NCBI GenBank assembly: GCA_002163115.1
Contig: MAAI01000023.1
Coordinates: 1-33,363, forward strand
DNA length: 33,363 bases
DNA from: Methylophaga sp. 41_12_T18
GTDB taxonomy: Bacteria; Pseudomonadota; Gammaproteobacteria; Nitrosococcales; Methylophagaceae
Direction of reading: 5' to 3'
The notes under the pieces were generated by a model. The model ran no database searches, was not told the origin of the DNA, and was given only the letters and a program-made list of their open reading frames with translations. The position numbers and the translations under genes are program-made. This document shows, one piece after another, positions 1 through 8,514 of this stretch; the stretch's first letter is position 1; each line of letters begins with the position of its first letter.

Positions 1-2
1 GT

Positions 3-113
3 AAAGCGATTGAAAAAGCGATGAACAACGAACCAAGCATTGATTACTTATTAGATAATCAAGAAGAATTGGTTCATAAGTACTACCAAAGAGCTTTAGA
101 CGCAAAAAAATAA
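3..113 (+). CDS. C-terminal end of an unidentified protein (5' end outside the window)
   Basis: An open frame enters from the left edge and gives 36 residues ending in ...YYQRALDAKK before a TAA stop at 111-113. The tail is helical and charged, with no recognisable motif, so I do not assign a family. A strong hairpin plus T-tract lies about 60 bases downstream, which supports this being the real 3' end of a transcribed gene. Confidence 0.6.
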   Translation, partial: KAIEKAMNNEPSIDYLLDNQEELVHKYYQRALDAKK

Positions 114-124
114 AAACACATTGA

Positions 125-161
125 ATGCTATGTTTATTTTCACTGAATGTGCACATAGCAT
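125..161. repeat. 9-bp inverted repeat upstream of the terminator
   Basis: ATGCTATGT at 125-133 is exactly reverse-complementary to ACATAGCAT at 153-161, with a 19-base loop. It has no T-tract of its own. It may protect the 3' end of the upstream transcript or be a secondary part of the termination region. Confidence 0.4.
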
Positions 162-173
162 CAAAGTTTTAAG

Positions 174-209
174 CGGTCTGTCCGATATATCGGATAGGCC
201 GTTTTTTTT
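174..209 (+). terminator. Rho-independent terminator
   Basis: The arms at 174-186 and 189-201 pair over 13 positions with two G-U wobbles (CGGTCTGTCCG against CGGATAGGCCG). Eight T residues follow at 202-209. It closes the partial gene at the left edge and isolates it from the next run of genes. Confidence 0.85.
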
Positions 210-229
210 GAGAAATTTAATAATAAGTT

Positions 230-745
230 ATGAACAAGCCAGCTGAAGCAGACATGGATATCTATTCAATCGACAAACTGATGCATGAGACACGGCAATT
301 AGCTGCTAGATACCATCAGACAACTGGCACAGCTTTACCGGTGACAGGCGAAATAGCACGTTTTGATGCGGCTAAAGCATTAAACTTACAATTGAATAAT
401 GACAGCTCACAGAGCTACGATGCGATTGGCTGCGGAGCGTTGCAAGACCAAAAAATATTGATTAAGGGCCGTGTCTTATTCGAAAGCAGCAAATCAAATC
501 CTCGTATCGGTCAAATCAATCCCGAACAAGATTGGGGGCAAGCTGTATTAGTATTATTTGATGATGACTATCAAGCTGTAGAAATCTACCTAGCAAGTAA
601 TGATGACGTTCAGCAAGCCTTAACGATGCGTACCGGTAAAAAGAAAGCAGGTATGTCAGTGGCCCAATTTAAAATTATCAGCAAGTTGGTATGGACTATT
701 GAAGATGGTCTACAGTCTGAAATATGGGATAATCACAGCAGCTAA
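230..745 (+). CDS. DUF6998-type protein with a possible PD-(D/E)XK nuclease fold
   Basis: A soluble 171-residue protein without signal peptide or membrane segment. The pattern GEIARFDAA (40-48), YDAIG (63-67) and ILIKGR (76-81) resembles the DUF6998 domain as I remember it. The spacing E41 ... D64 ... K79 also fits the helix-Glu / Asp / xxK core of restriction-endonuclease-like folds. The fold and any nuclease activity are inference. The ATG at 230 has a poor ribosome site; an in-frame ATG at 254 is preceded by a GAAGCAG stretch and could be the real start. The gene is first in a tight run with LemA, a GIDE-type membrane protein and the helicase YoaA; the gap to LemA is 17 bases. Confidence 0.75.
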   Translation: MNKPAEADMDIYSIDKLMHETRQLAARYHQTTGTALPVTGEIARFDAAKALNLQLNNDSSQSYDAIGCGALQDQKILIKGRVLFESSKSNPRIGQINPEQDWGQAVLVLFDDDYQAVEIYLASNDDVQQALTMRTGKKKAGMSVAQFKIISKLVWTIEDGLQSEIWDNHSS

Positions 746-762
746 CTTTTTAGGGGTGTGTG

Positions 763-1335
763 ATGGATGTTTCTGGTTTCATTTTCTGGGCTATTATTGC
801 CGTCAGTCTTGTTTATATTGTTTTGATCTACAACAATCTTGTCAGCCTCAAACACAACGTCAGCAAAGCTTGGTCAAACATTGATGTCTTATTAAAACAG
901 CGTCATGACGAACTGCCTAAATTGGTTGAAACCTGTCGTCAATATATGCAGTTTGAACAAGAAACACTCGAAAAAGTCATGCTAGCACGTAGCTCAGTTG
1001 CCAGTGCTCAACAACAAGGCAACATCCCAGCATTAGGACAAGCAGAAGGCGCACTACGATTAGGTCTTGGTAGTTTATTTGCCGTGGCTGAAGCCTATCC
1101 AGAACTGAAAGCGGATGAAACATTTCAACACTTACAAGCACGTATTACCGGTCTGGAAAATGATATTGCTGATCGTCGTGAGTTTTATAATGAAAGCGTC
1201 AATAATAATAATGTACGTATCGAACAGTTTCCTGATGTAGTTATCGCCCGCATGTTTAATTTCAAAGATCATAGCTTATTAGAATTTAGTACAGAAGAAA
1301 TGGCTGACGTAAATATTCGCCAATTGTTTAGTTAA
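763..1335 (+). CDS. lemA: LemA family membrane protein
   Basis: One N-terminal membrane segment (about residues 4-24) is followed by a long helical cytoplasmic domain. The LemA signature is clear: YNNLVSLKHNVSKAW, then ID-V-LLKQRHDELPKLVE, and later ENDIADRREFYNESVNNNN. At about 190 residues the length is normal for the family. I chose the ATG at 763 because AGGGG at 752-756 sits six bases upstream; the GTG at 760 also reads in frame. The molecular role of LemA proteins is not firmly established. They often sit beside a membrane partner, and here the next gene starts three bases after the stop. Confidence 0.93.
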   Translation: MDVSGFIFWAIIAVSLVYIVLIYNNLVSLKHNVSKAWSNIDVLLKQRHDELPKLVETCRQYMQFEQETLEKVMLARSSVASAQQQGNIPALGQAEGALRLGLGSLFAVAEAYPELKADETFQHLQARITGLENDIADRREFYNESVNNNNVRIEQFPDVVIARMFNFKDHSLLEFSTEEMADVNIRQLFS

Positions 1336-1338
1336 TTT

Positions 1339-2247
1339 ATGCGCGACATCATTGCTTCATTAGAAGCAGAAATCCTCCAACTTGATTCGCCTGAGTTTTG
1401 GATCGTGAGTGTTGTATTAGCCGCTATTTCATTATGGTCATTCAGACAAATGTATCGCCGCTATCATAATGCGCGAATGATAGAAAATATTCCCACAGCT
1501 AAGATACGTTCAGCTGCGCAAGGTTATGTTGAGTTGATCGGCAAAGCCAAAATGATGGATGGTCCAGTGACTATTTCGCCGTTAACCAGCAAAGTGTGTG
1601 TTTGGTTTAGATATAAAGTTGAAGAAAAAGTCACGCGTCGTTCTGGCAATAAACACAGTACACATTGGAAAGTAGTTAAACAGCAAACCAGTGATGAGTT
1701 ATTTTTCTTACAAGATGACACTGGCCGCTGTGTGGTTGATCCTGATGAGGCTGAAGTATTCACTGATAACAAACGCACCTGGCATAAACATGATATTGTG
1801 CCGCCTCGACGCTATACCGAAGAACTAATCTTAGCTAACGATCCCTTATATGGTATTGGTTTATTTAAGACTGTAGCGAATGTTGACCGTCAGAAGTTTC
1901 GTGAAGATGTGAGCCATTTATTAAGAAAGTGGAAAAATACCGATCCAAATCAGTTAATTCATTTATATGACCAAGATAAAGATGGTGCAGTTAGTCCTGG
2001 TGAATGGCAGAAAGCTAGAACCGATGCTGAACGACAAATAAAACTAGAGCATGGTCATAGAGAAAAACTAGAACAGTTGAGTGTATTAAAACAAAGCCCA
2101 CACCGTGATCAAACATTTATCTTATCGACAGAATCAGAAATCAAATTAATTAAACGCTACAAAACCAAAGCATTGTTATCACTGATCGGCTTTTTAGCCA
2201 GTGGCAGCATACTGGTTTGGGCAATCAATGTACGAGTAGGAATGTAA
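1339..2247 (+). CDS. GIDE-domain membrane protein with an EF-hand
   Basis: A 302-residue protein with membrane segments near residues 20-36 and 278-297. Between them the stretch SPLTSKVCVWFRY (80-92) followed by an acidic strand-rich segment matches the GIDE region of mitochondrial MUL1-type E3 ligases, which in bacteria is annotated as an E3-ligase-like family next to LemA. No RING finger is present, so ligase activity is not implied. Residues 211-222 (DQDKDGAVSPGE) form a textbook 12-residue EF-hand loop with acidic or hydroxyl residues at positions 1, 3, 5, 9 and 12, so calcium binding is likely. It starts three bases after lemA and ends three bases before yoaA, which implies one transcript. 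Confidence 0.85.
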   Translation: MRDIIASLEAEILQLDSPEFWIVSVVLAAISLWSFRQMYRRYHNARMIENIPTAKIRSAAQGYVELIGKAKMMDGPVTISPLTSKVCVWFRYKVEEKVTRRSGNKHSTHWKVVKQQTSDELFFLQDDTGRCVVDPDEAEVFTDNKRTWHKHDIVPPRRYTEELILANDPLYGIGLFKTVANVDRQKFREDVSHLLRKWKNTDPNQLIHLYDQDKDGAVSPGEWQKARTDAERQIKLEHGHREKLEQLSVLKQSPHRDQTFILSTESEIKLIKRYKTKALLSLIGFLASGSILVWAINVRVGM

Positions 2248-2250
2248 GTT

Positions 2251-4161
2251 ATGGATGGGGAAATGCAGCAAATATTTGCTGAAGGTGGTTTATTATCACG
2301 GCATATTGATGGTTATAAGCCACGCCAACAACAATTAGAAATGGCTGAAACCATTGAGAAGACCTTAGCCGAAAGTACCTTACTGATTGCTGAGGCGGGC
2401 ACAGGCACAGGTAAAACCTTTGCCTATTTAGCACCGGCTATTTTATCTGGCCAAAAAATATTCATATCAACTGGTACAAAAAACTTACAAGATCAGTTGT
2501 TTAACCGCGATTTACCGACTTTACGTAAAGCATTGCAAACATCGTTTCGAGCGGCTTTATTAAAAGGTCGTAGCAATTATTTATGTCATCATCGACTGAC
2601 CTTAGCTGAACACGACCCAATACAAAAGCACAATTACGAAGTGCTACATGATTTACGTGATTGGTCACAAATGACCAAAACAGGTGACTTATCTGAAACG
2701 GATCTATTAGATGATAATTCCAATTTATGGCCTAAAGTTACCTCAACCATTGATAACTGTCTTGGTCAAGAGTGTGGTGATTATGAGCAGTGTTTTATTT
2801 CTGAGGCCAGAAAAAAAGCCCAAGAAGCTGACATTGTTGTTATTAATCACCATCTATTAATGTCTGATCTAGCACTGAAAGCATCTGGTCAAGGTGAAGT
2901 ATTGCCGTCTGCTGATGCCTTTATCATTGATGAAGCCCATCAACTGCCAGCTATTGCCAGCCAGTTTTTGGGCAGTCGTGTTAGCAGCCATCAAATTCAA
3001 GAGCTGTGTCGTGACAGTATTCGTGAGATGGAAGAAGATGCCGGCGATATGGTTATTATTCGTGATTTAGCCGATAGAACAGAATCCGCCTTACACTCGA
3101 TGAACATGGTGTTAGGTGAATCTGAACAACGTTCGCCGTGGACACAAATTATTGATAAATTAGGCGTAAAGGCCAAACTCGAAACCTTATTATCGGCAAT
3201 AGAAGAGCTGGCTGAACAACTGGAAATTGCAGCCGAACGTGGTAAAGGTTTGGAGCAATGCAGCATTCGCAGCCAAGATCTGATTGATAGCTTAGAAGTC
3301 TTTACTAGTGAAAGTCCAGATGATAACTTGATCTTATGGGCTGACTTACGTTTATCTAGCTTTGTATTTCATGCCACACCGTTTGAAGTAAGTAGTTATT
3401 TCCACAAATGGATGGATGAAAAACCTACCGCTTGGGTCTTTACGTCGGCCACTATGACTGTGGCAGGCAAGTTTAATAACTTTAGTCATCAACTTGGTAT
3501 TGATGATGCTGAAACCGCTATTTGGCCAAGTCCGTTTGATTACGCCAAACAAAGCCTGTTATATATGCCCAATATTCCAGTTGAGCCCAGTCACCAAGAC
3601 TATAATCAACATATTGCCGACATCGCAAAAGAAGTCATTTCTCATAGTAAAGGCCGAACCTTTCTGTTATTCACCAGCTACAGAGCGATGAATGCGGTGG
3701 CTGATCTTTTAGATGATTCTGAATACCCATTGATGGTGCAGGGCAGTGCCTCCAAGTCGAGTTTATTAGAAAAGTTTCGTAGTCATGGCAATGCGGTATT
3801 GTTAGGTACCAATAGTTTTTGGGAAGGGGTTGATGTTAGAGGCGAAGCATTATCTTGTGTGCTCATCGATAAGATTCCATTTTCCTCGCCGGGTGATCCA
3901 GTTTTGCAAGCACGTATCGAATCATTACGTTCTCGTGGCGGTAATCCTTTTTCCTCAATTCAAATCCCAGCAGCTGTTATACAACTTAAGCAGGGAATTG
4001 GTCGGTTAATTCGTGATAATACAGATTACGGCGTATTGGTATTATGTGATCCACGATTTTTAACCAAGCCTTATGGCAAGCAATTTCTGCGTAGTTTACC
4101 GGCCATGCCGATTACTCAACATACCGATGATGTAGAGACATTTTTTGAACGGATGAAGTAA
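2251..4161 (+). CDS. yoaA: YoaA, iron-sulfur ATP-dependent DNA helicase (XPD/DinG family)
   Basis: At 636 residues it has the length of E. coli YoaA. Visible motifs are Walker A AEAGTGTGKT (47-56), four cysteines placed for a 4Fe-4S cluster (C112, C170, C175, C181), VINHHLL (197-203), the DEAH box (227-230) and motif VI QGIGRLIR (581-588). YoaA is a 5'-to-3' XPD-like helicase that works with the HolC clamp-loader subunit to repair blocked or gapped replication forks. All catalytic elements and cluster cysteines are intact, so it should be active. It is the last gene of the tight run that begins at 230; a 90-base gap with a palindrome follows. DinG is the nearest alternative, but the length and motif VI context favour YoaA. 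Confidence 0.93.
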   Translation: MDGEMQQIFAEGGLLSRHIDGYKPRQQQLEMAETIEKTLAESTLLIAEAGTGTGKTFAYLAPAILSGQKIFISTGTKNLQDQLFNRDLPTLRKALQTSFRAALLKGRSNYLCHHRLTLAEHDPIQKHNYEVLHDLRDWSQMTKTGDLSETDLLDDNSNLWPKVTSTIDNCLGQECGDYEQCFISEARKKAQEADIVVINHHLLMSDLALKASGQGEVLPSADAFIIDEAHQLPAIASQFLGSRVSSHQIQELCRDSIREMEEDAGDMVIIRDLADRTESALHSMNMVLGESEQRSPWTQIIDKLGVKAKLETLLSAIEELAEQLEIAAERGKGLEQCSIRSQDLIDSLEVFTSESPDDNLILWADLRLSSFVFHATPFEVSSYFHKWMDEKPTAWVFTSATMTVAGKFNNFSHQLGIDDAETAIWPSPFDYAKQSLLYMPNIPVEPSHQDYNQHIADIAKEVISHSKGRTFLLFTSYRAMNAVADLLDDSEYPLMVQGSASKSSLLEKFRSHGNAVLLGTNSFWEGVDVRGEALSCVLIDKIPFSSPGDPVLQARIESLRSRGGNPFSSIQIPAAVIQLKQGIGRLIRDNTDYGVLVLCDPRFLTKPYGKQFLRSLPAMPITQHTDDVETFFERMK

Positions 4162-4212
4162 AGATAATATAATTTTAAAAACTTATAAATCAATACTCTA
4201 GGTTCAATTATC

Positions 4213-4234
4213 AACTATACTTAATAGTGTAGTT
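4213..4234. promoter_or_regulatory. Near-palindrome, candidate operator of the TetR regulator
   Basis: AACTATACT (4213-4221) and AGTGTAGTT (4226-4234) are reverse complements except for one position, separated by TAAT. The site lies 17 bases before the start codon of the TetR-type gene and covers where its promoter should be. Autorepression through such a site is usual in this family, so this is a reasonable but unproven operator. Confidence 0.4.
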
Positions 4235-4251
4235 ACTTCAGGTGGTGGAGT

Positions 4252-4887
4252 ATGCCCGATAATGCCTTAAGCCCTGATCGCATTCTTGAACAAGCCCTCG
4301 TTCTTGCCCAGAACAGTTCATGGCAATCTTTTAGTTTGCACGAATTAGCTGCTCATCTTGATTACTGTTTGAGCGATATAAAACAGTTCTACCGCTCTAA
4401 AGATGATATCGCCGAAGCACTGTTTAGCCGTGCTGATAATGCGATGTTGAAGTTATCAGCAACAGAACAGTATCGAAACTTGCCACCTGATGACAAGTTA
4501 TTCGAATGTATGATGGCTTGGTTTGATTCTTTAGCAGCTTACAAAACAAGTGTTCGCGAGATCCTGGCATACAAATTAGAGCCCGGTCATTTTCACCTTC
4601 AAGCACACGGCATTAGCCGAGTCAGCCGAACCGTACAATGGTTTATTGAAGCTGCTGACAGAAAAAGTACCGGTTTACAGCGTACTGCCGATGAAGTTGC
4701 TATAACATCAGTGTATCTAGCCAGTTTTAGCTTTTTCCTGTTTGATAACAGTAACCAACATGCCAAAACTCGAAACTTACTAAAAAGTCTGCTCAACAAA
4801 ATCAATCAAAGCCAGCAGTTATTTTCATGCTCTCAAAATGCTAAACCAGCATTCAAAAAGAAAACCAATTACCCAAAAAACGAGTAA
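4252..4887 (+). CDS. TetR/AcrR family transcriptional regulator
   Basis: A 211-residue protein. The N-terminal domain reads SPDRILEQALVLAQ then FSLHELAAHLDYCLSDIKQFYRSKDDIAEALF (split here at about residues 27-58), the usual TetR helix-turn-helix ending in the Y-x-S-K-D-D/E-L-like segment. The C-terminal domain is helical and gives no clue to the ligand. The tail after about residue 190 is basic. The start is supported by AGGTGG about ten bases upstream. The YdjM-type membrane protein starts three bases after the stop, so the two genes are probably co-transcribed, and the regulator may control that gene and itself through the palindrome upstream. Confidence 0.88.
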   Translation: MPDNALSPDRILEQALVLAQNSSWQSFSLHELAAHLDYCLSDIKQFYRSKDDIAEALFSRADNAMLKLSATEQYRNLPPDDKLFECMMAWFDSLAAYKTSVREILAYKLEPGHFHLQAHGISRVSRTVQWFIEAADRKSTGLQRTADEVAITSVYLASFSFFLFDNSNQHAKTRNLLKSLLNKINQSQQLFSCSQNAKPAFKKKTNYPKNE

Positions 4888-4890
4888 GCA

Positions 4891-5925
4891 ATGGATCTTC
4901 TCACCCACATTATTGTTGGTGGCTGTGTTGCTCAAATACCTAGCCAATCAACAACCAGTGATTCTACGATAAAGCTAAGTTTTTATCAGCGAGCCATAAT
5001 CGGTGGCATTGCAGCACTTTTTCCTGATATCGATTACCTGCTGTTTTTGTGGGACCCTCTAGAATTTCTGGCCTATTGGCATCGGGCCGAAACTCACTCA
5101 CTGTTATTGGTACCAATTTGGGCTGTGTTACTCACTAAACTATGGACGATGTCGGATCGCTTAAAACCATTCCAACCACTCATCTTCTGGATATGCTTGT
5201 TAGCGGTAACATCACATTCATTAGTAGATAGTTTGACCGTGTTTGGCACGCAGTGGTTTGCACCATTTAGTGACTACCGTATCAGTTGGAATTTATTGTT
5301 TATCATCGATATCTACTTCACCATGTTAGTGATTCTCACACTGATAGGAATGTATTGTTGGCCACATAAAAAGTCAGTGTATTTACCTTTATTATTACCA
5401 ATGTGTTACTTATTGTTTGTCGATCAAATTAAACAAACTGCATATCAAGAACTAGCAATAAACTCATCATCCCCATCAGCAACAATTACGTTATTACCAC
5501 AACCATTATCGCCTTTTTATTGGCACGTTATTAAGAAAGACACGCAACAAATTTCTTCAGCCTATTTTCGCTTAACGGACGATCCACTGGCACCTATTCT
5601 AAGTGAACTATTAGGCAAGCAACATTATTCAAACCACTTCCAATCACTACCAAAACTGCAATGGGTGAACTATGTGCTGCTGCCTGAAGATAGCCAGCTG
5701 AGAGCTGATGCAAAAACGGTGTGGCATCACCAATCTTTCCATGCATTTAGAGACTTTGCTGTCTATCCTATTTTTTATCAGCAAAATATACGGGGAGGAC
5801 AGTCCTGCATTTGGTTTAGCGATTTACGTTATCACTCACCCGAGTTTTTACCATCATTTCGCTATGGAATGTGTAGCGGAGCAGAAAAAAACTGGACAGT
5901 TCATAGCATGAAATATTTGACGTAG
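4891..5925 (+). CDS. YdjM/DUF457-type membrane-bound metal-dependent hydrolase
   Basis: A 344-residue inner-membrane protein. It opens with MDLLTHIIVGG and keeps the putative metal-binding set of the family: H6, FPDID (D46, D48), HRAETHS (H64, H69) and HSLVDSLTVFGTQ (H109, D113). About four hydrophobic segments lie in the first 190 residues, followed by a soluble C-terminal domain of about 150 residues with many aromatic positions. The family is predicted to hydrolyse a lipid-linked or membrane substrate, but the reaction is unknown. It is coupled to the TetR gene (three-base gap) and faces the HD-GYP gene tail to tail. Between the two tails lies a 14-bp perfect palindrome (5986-5999) without a T-tract. 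Confidence 0.85.
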   Translation: MDLLTHIIVGGCVAQIPSQSTTSDSTIKLSFYQRAIIGGIAALFPDIDYLLFLWDPLEFLAYWHRAETHSLLLVPIWAVLLTKLWTMSDRLKPFQPLIFWICLLAVTSHSLVDSLTVFGTQWFAPFSDYRISWNLLFIIDIYFTMLVILTLIGMYCWPHKKSVYLPLLLPMCYLLFVDQIKQTAYQELAINSSSPSATITLLPQPLSPFYWHVIKKDTQQISSAYFRLTDDPLAPILSELLGKQHYSNHFQSLPKLQWVNYVLLPEDSQLRADAKTVWHHQSFHAFRDFAVYPIFYQQNIRGGQSCIWFSDLRYHSPEFLPSFRYGMCSGAEKNWTVHSMKYLT

Positions 5926-6015
5926 GTGCCGATTAAAACCAATCAATAACATTGAGAATATGTAACAGGAATCGTTCGCCTTAGTTATAAAGCTTTATAT
6001 AGTCAGAAAGGGCGC

Positions 6016-7224
6016 TTACTGCCAAAAGCGTTCAAGTTCCTTAAATCCCCATTTATCAGAGTTCTCGGGTCCCTCAATTGTGACTTGGCAACTTGCAGCA
6101 GCCAGGTCAATAACTTTAACTGGGATGGCTGCTTTTGCAGTAATAGAGAAGAATGCTTTAACTTTAGGTTTCAATAAAGAACTCGCATTCGGCTCAACAA
6201 CAACAGCTAAACGTTTATTTGATAACCTAACTAGGGCGCCTACAGGATAAATACCGACAGACTTAACGAAAGTAGCAAAGATTTTTTTATCAAAATGTCC
6301 TTCCCACTTGGCCATTGCTTGAAGCGCCGCGGCAGGCTCCCAAGCTTTTTTATAGGGCCGCTCAGATGTTACTGCATCGTAGACATCACAAATAGCCGCC
6401 ATTCGTGATAACAAAGAAATTTCATCACCAGCCAGTCCATCGGGGTAACCGCTACCATTTACTTTCTCATGGTGGTGTAAAGCAATATCAACCACTGCTA
6501 ATTCGGCTCCATTTTGTTGTAATACTGTAGCTCCTGCTTTCGGATGTTTTTTCACGGTAACGAATTCAGCGTCAGTCAATTTACCAGGTTTTTGTAAAAT
6601 ATCAGCTGGCATCAATGCTTTACCTAAATCATGCATCAAACCACCAATCCCGGCTAAGCGAGTTTTCTCTTCATCTAATTTTAAGTGATGAGCTAGACTT
6701 ATCATTAAGGCACATACAGCTATTGAGTGCATATAAGTGTAATCATCGTGAGTTTTTAAACGGGCAACACTAAGAATCGCTGAGGCATTGCGTTGAACAA
6801 GTGTTTCGATTTCGCCAACTATAGGGACTATTTTTTCTGAGTCAATCGATTGGCCCATTCTTACTTCATTGAACATTTCTTTAACTTGTTCTTTTGCTTG
6901 ATTGCAAAATTTTCGAGCACGCTGAATTTCTTCTTCGATTGAGCCTACAGGTTCTTCCTTAACTTTTTCAGCTAACAGTTCTTCAGTTGTAGGCTCATCT
7001 ATCTGCTCTTGATCCTGCTCAGTATCTTGTTTTAATTCTCTAGCTAAGCCTCTTGATTCATCAATCCAAGCCTCTTTAATGCCCGCTTGAATAATGCGCT
7101 TGATATCGTTCTGATCTTCTAATAAAAATCTATTTCGTAGAAATGGATGTTTTAACCAAGAGCCGCCTAGCTTGTGTAAATACATGCCAACACGGAGCTC
7201 AGTAGATGAAATTTTTACAGTCAA
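6016..7224 (-). CDS. HD-GYP cyclic-di-GMP phosphodiesterase with DUF3391 N-terminus
   Basis: A 402-residue soluble protein. Residues 4-60 (ELRVGMYLHKLGGSWLKHPF) are the DUF3391 domain. A Glu/Gln-rich linker of about 35 residues follows, then the HD-GYP domain with H198-D199, K214, H227, HHH at 250-252, the GYP triad at 259-261 and D280. The metal ligands are all present, so it should degrade c-di-GMP to pGpG or GMP and lower signals that favour sessile life. The start is TTG (7222-7224): the DUF3391 domain begins at once after it, and an AGGGAC stretch lies upstream. The next ATG, at residue 14, would cut into the domain. Confidence 0.93.
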   Translation of the reverse strand: MTVKISSTELRVGMYLHKLGGSWLKHPFLRNRFLLEDQNDIKRIIQAGIKEAWIDESRGLARELKQDTEQDQEQIDEPTTEELLAEKVKEEPVGSIEEEIQRARKFCNQAKEQVKEMFNEVRMGQSIDSEKIVPIVGEIETLVQRNASAILSVARLKTHDDYTYMHSIAVCALMISLAHHLKLDEEKTRLAGIGGLMHDLGKALMPADILQKPGKLTDAEFVTVKKHPKAGATVLQQNGAELAVVDIALHHHEKVNGSGYPDGLAGDEISLLSRMAAICDVYDAVTSERPYKKAWEPAAALQAMAKWEGHFDKKIFATFVKSVGIYPVGALVRLSNKRLAVVVEPNASSLLKPKVKAFFSITAKAAIPVKVIDLAAASCQVTIEGPENSDKWGFKELERFWQ

Positions 7225-7385
7225 GAGATGTCCCTAAATATTGCTATAAATTATGTCTGATGTATTTCTACAGTATAGATGCATTAGTTTCAAGACCTAA
7301 AGAATTAGCGATTCAAATTAGCCTGAAGTCTGTTAGACACGATTATGGGTAACGTCACTGACCACGCTGAGCTTAAATCTTACTG

Positions 7386-7811
7386 TTATAAACTTTCTAA
7401 ATAAGCAAAAGCCGTCATAAATGCTTGTTCTTGAAATTGTTTTAAGCCGGTTTCATCAAAGTCCATCACCACTTTACTTTGTTTTAAAATCTCTTTAGTT
7501 CTCGCTGGAGATAATAAGGATACTGAGCGTTTGTTAAGTAATTGAATGGCAGCCTCTAATTTGAAGCTGACCGAACCACCGGCGAACTTTCCTTTGGTCA
7601 TACGCTCGCGAACGACGATGTGATCAACTTGATAGTCTTCCATCAACTTATCAAAATCGAATTGGAATTTATTGATTTCATCTCGATCACTTGCATCTTG
7701 AATCGAGATTTTTTTCACTCGGCAATCAAGTAAGGTATACAAGCCATCAGTTAAGTCCATCAAGCTAATAATTGCATCATTCGCTTTTAATTCAACGCCA
7801 CAAACTTTCAT
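7386..7811 (-). CDS. DUF3010 family protein
   Basis: About 141 residues from the ATG at 7811. The opening MKVCGVELKANDAIISL and the later VDHIVVRERMTKGKFAGGSVSFKLEAAIQLL match DUF3010 as known from Vibrio and Shewanella relatives. The layout (a first strand with an acidic residue, a middle I-V-V-R-E, a C-terminal helix) is reminiscent of an RNase H-like fold, but that is inference and no activity is known. I placed the start at the second ATG because family members begin with MKVCGVELK; an ATG four codons upstream (7823) is also possible. The gene stands alone, and the 160 bases between it and the HD-GYP gene hold only the latter's promoter region. Confidence 0.8.
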   Translation of the reverse strand: MKVCGVELKANDAIISLMDLTDGLYTLLDCRVKKISIQDASDRDEINKFQFDFDKLMEDYQVDHIVVRERMTKGKFAGGSVSFKLEAAIQLLNKRSVSLLSPARTKEILKQSKVVMDFDETGLKQFQEQAFMTAFAYLESL

Positions 7812-7893
7812 CACAATACTCATTAAAAATAATTAAACTCTATGATACAGGTTTAGCTAAAATAGTGATTAACTAGATAGAAGGATTTTAGCG

Positions 7894-8514
7894 ATGTTAA
7901 CACTCTATGGTAGCGGTCAATCACGTTCATTTCGTGCCTTGTGGGCATTGGAAGAATCAGGACTTACTTGTGTTTATCAACCGGTACAGATTGGTTCGCG
8001 TGACCAAGCGGGCACGCAGACCGATTCTTATAAGCAACTTAATTATCAAGGTAAGGTGCCATGTTTGATCGATGATGAGTTAATCGTCAATGAAAGTGGC
8101 GCTATCATTAATTACATTGCCAGTTGTGTACCGGAAAAGCAGTTGATCCCCACTGATGATCTTGCTTTGCGTGCTTATTATGATGAGATCAGTTTTTTTG
8201 TTTTGTCTGATTTAGAGCAGCCGTTATGGACCTATGGCAAACATAGCTTTGTACTGCCTGAAGACAAACAAGTTAAAGCAGTATTGGCGACTGCGCATTG
8301 GGAATTTGCCAAGTCGCTCAAGGCCTTAAATCAATATGTGGTCGATAAAGAGTTTGTTGTTGGTGACCATTTTACGATGGCTGATATTTTAGTTGCTCAA
8401 ACCTTACAATGGGCGCAGCGATTTGAGTTTGACGTACCCGCTGATCTGCAAGCTTATAAAGATAACTTGTACCAACGGCCAGCCTGCAAACAAGCATTAG
8501 CACGAGTGAGTTAG
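7894..8514 (+). CDS. Glutathione S-transferase family protein
   Basis: A 206-residue two-domain GST. The thioredoxin-like N-terminal half has a Ser-rich first loop (S10, S12) in GSGQSRSFRALWALEE, the cis-proline motif GKVPCL (P56) and the glutathione-binding NESGAI (E67, S68). The helical C-terminal half contains the FTMADILVA folding motif near residues 165-173. Substrates cannot be read from the sequence. AAGGA about ten bases before the ATG supports the start. It overlaps the converging VOC gene by four bases (TTAG serves as both stops). Confidence 0.9.
   Translation: MLTLYGSGQSRSFRALWALEESGLTCVYQPVQIGSRDQAGTQTDSYKQLNYQGKVPCLIDDELIVNESGAIINYIASCVPEKQLIPTDDLALRAYYDEISFFVLSDLEQPLWTYGKHSFVLPEDKQVKAVLATAHWEFAKSLKALNQYVVDKEFVVGDHFTMADILVAQTLQWAQRFEFDVPADLQAYKDNLYQRPACKQALARVS

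Noticed and set aside
699-884. 61-codon frame overlapping the DUF6998-type and LemA genes
   Set aside because: It is a shadow frame across two well-supported genes.
5986-5999. Bidirectional terminator between the YdjM-type and HD-GYP genes
   Set aside because: The 14-bp palindrome is AT-rich and has no T-tract or stable stem of useful GC content.
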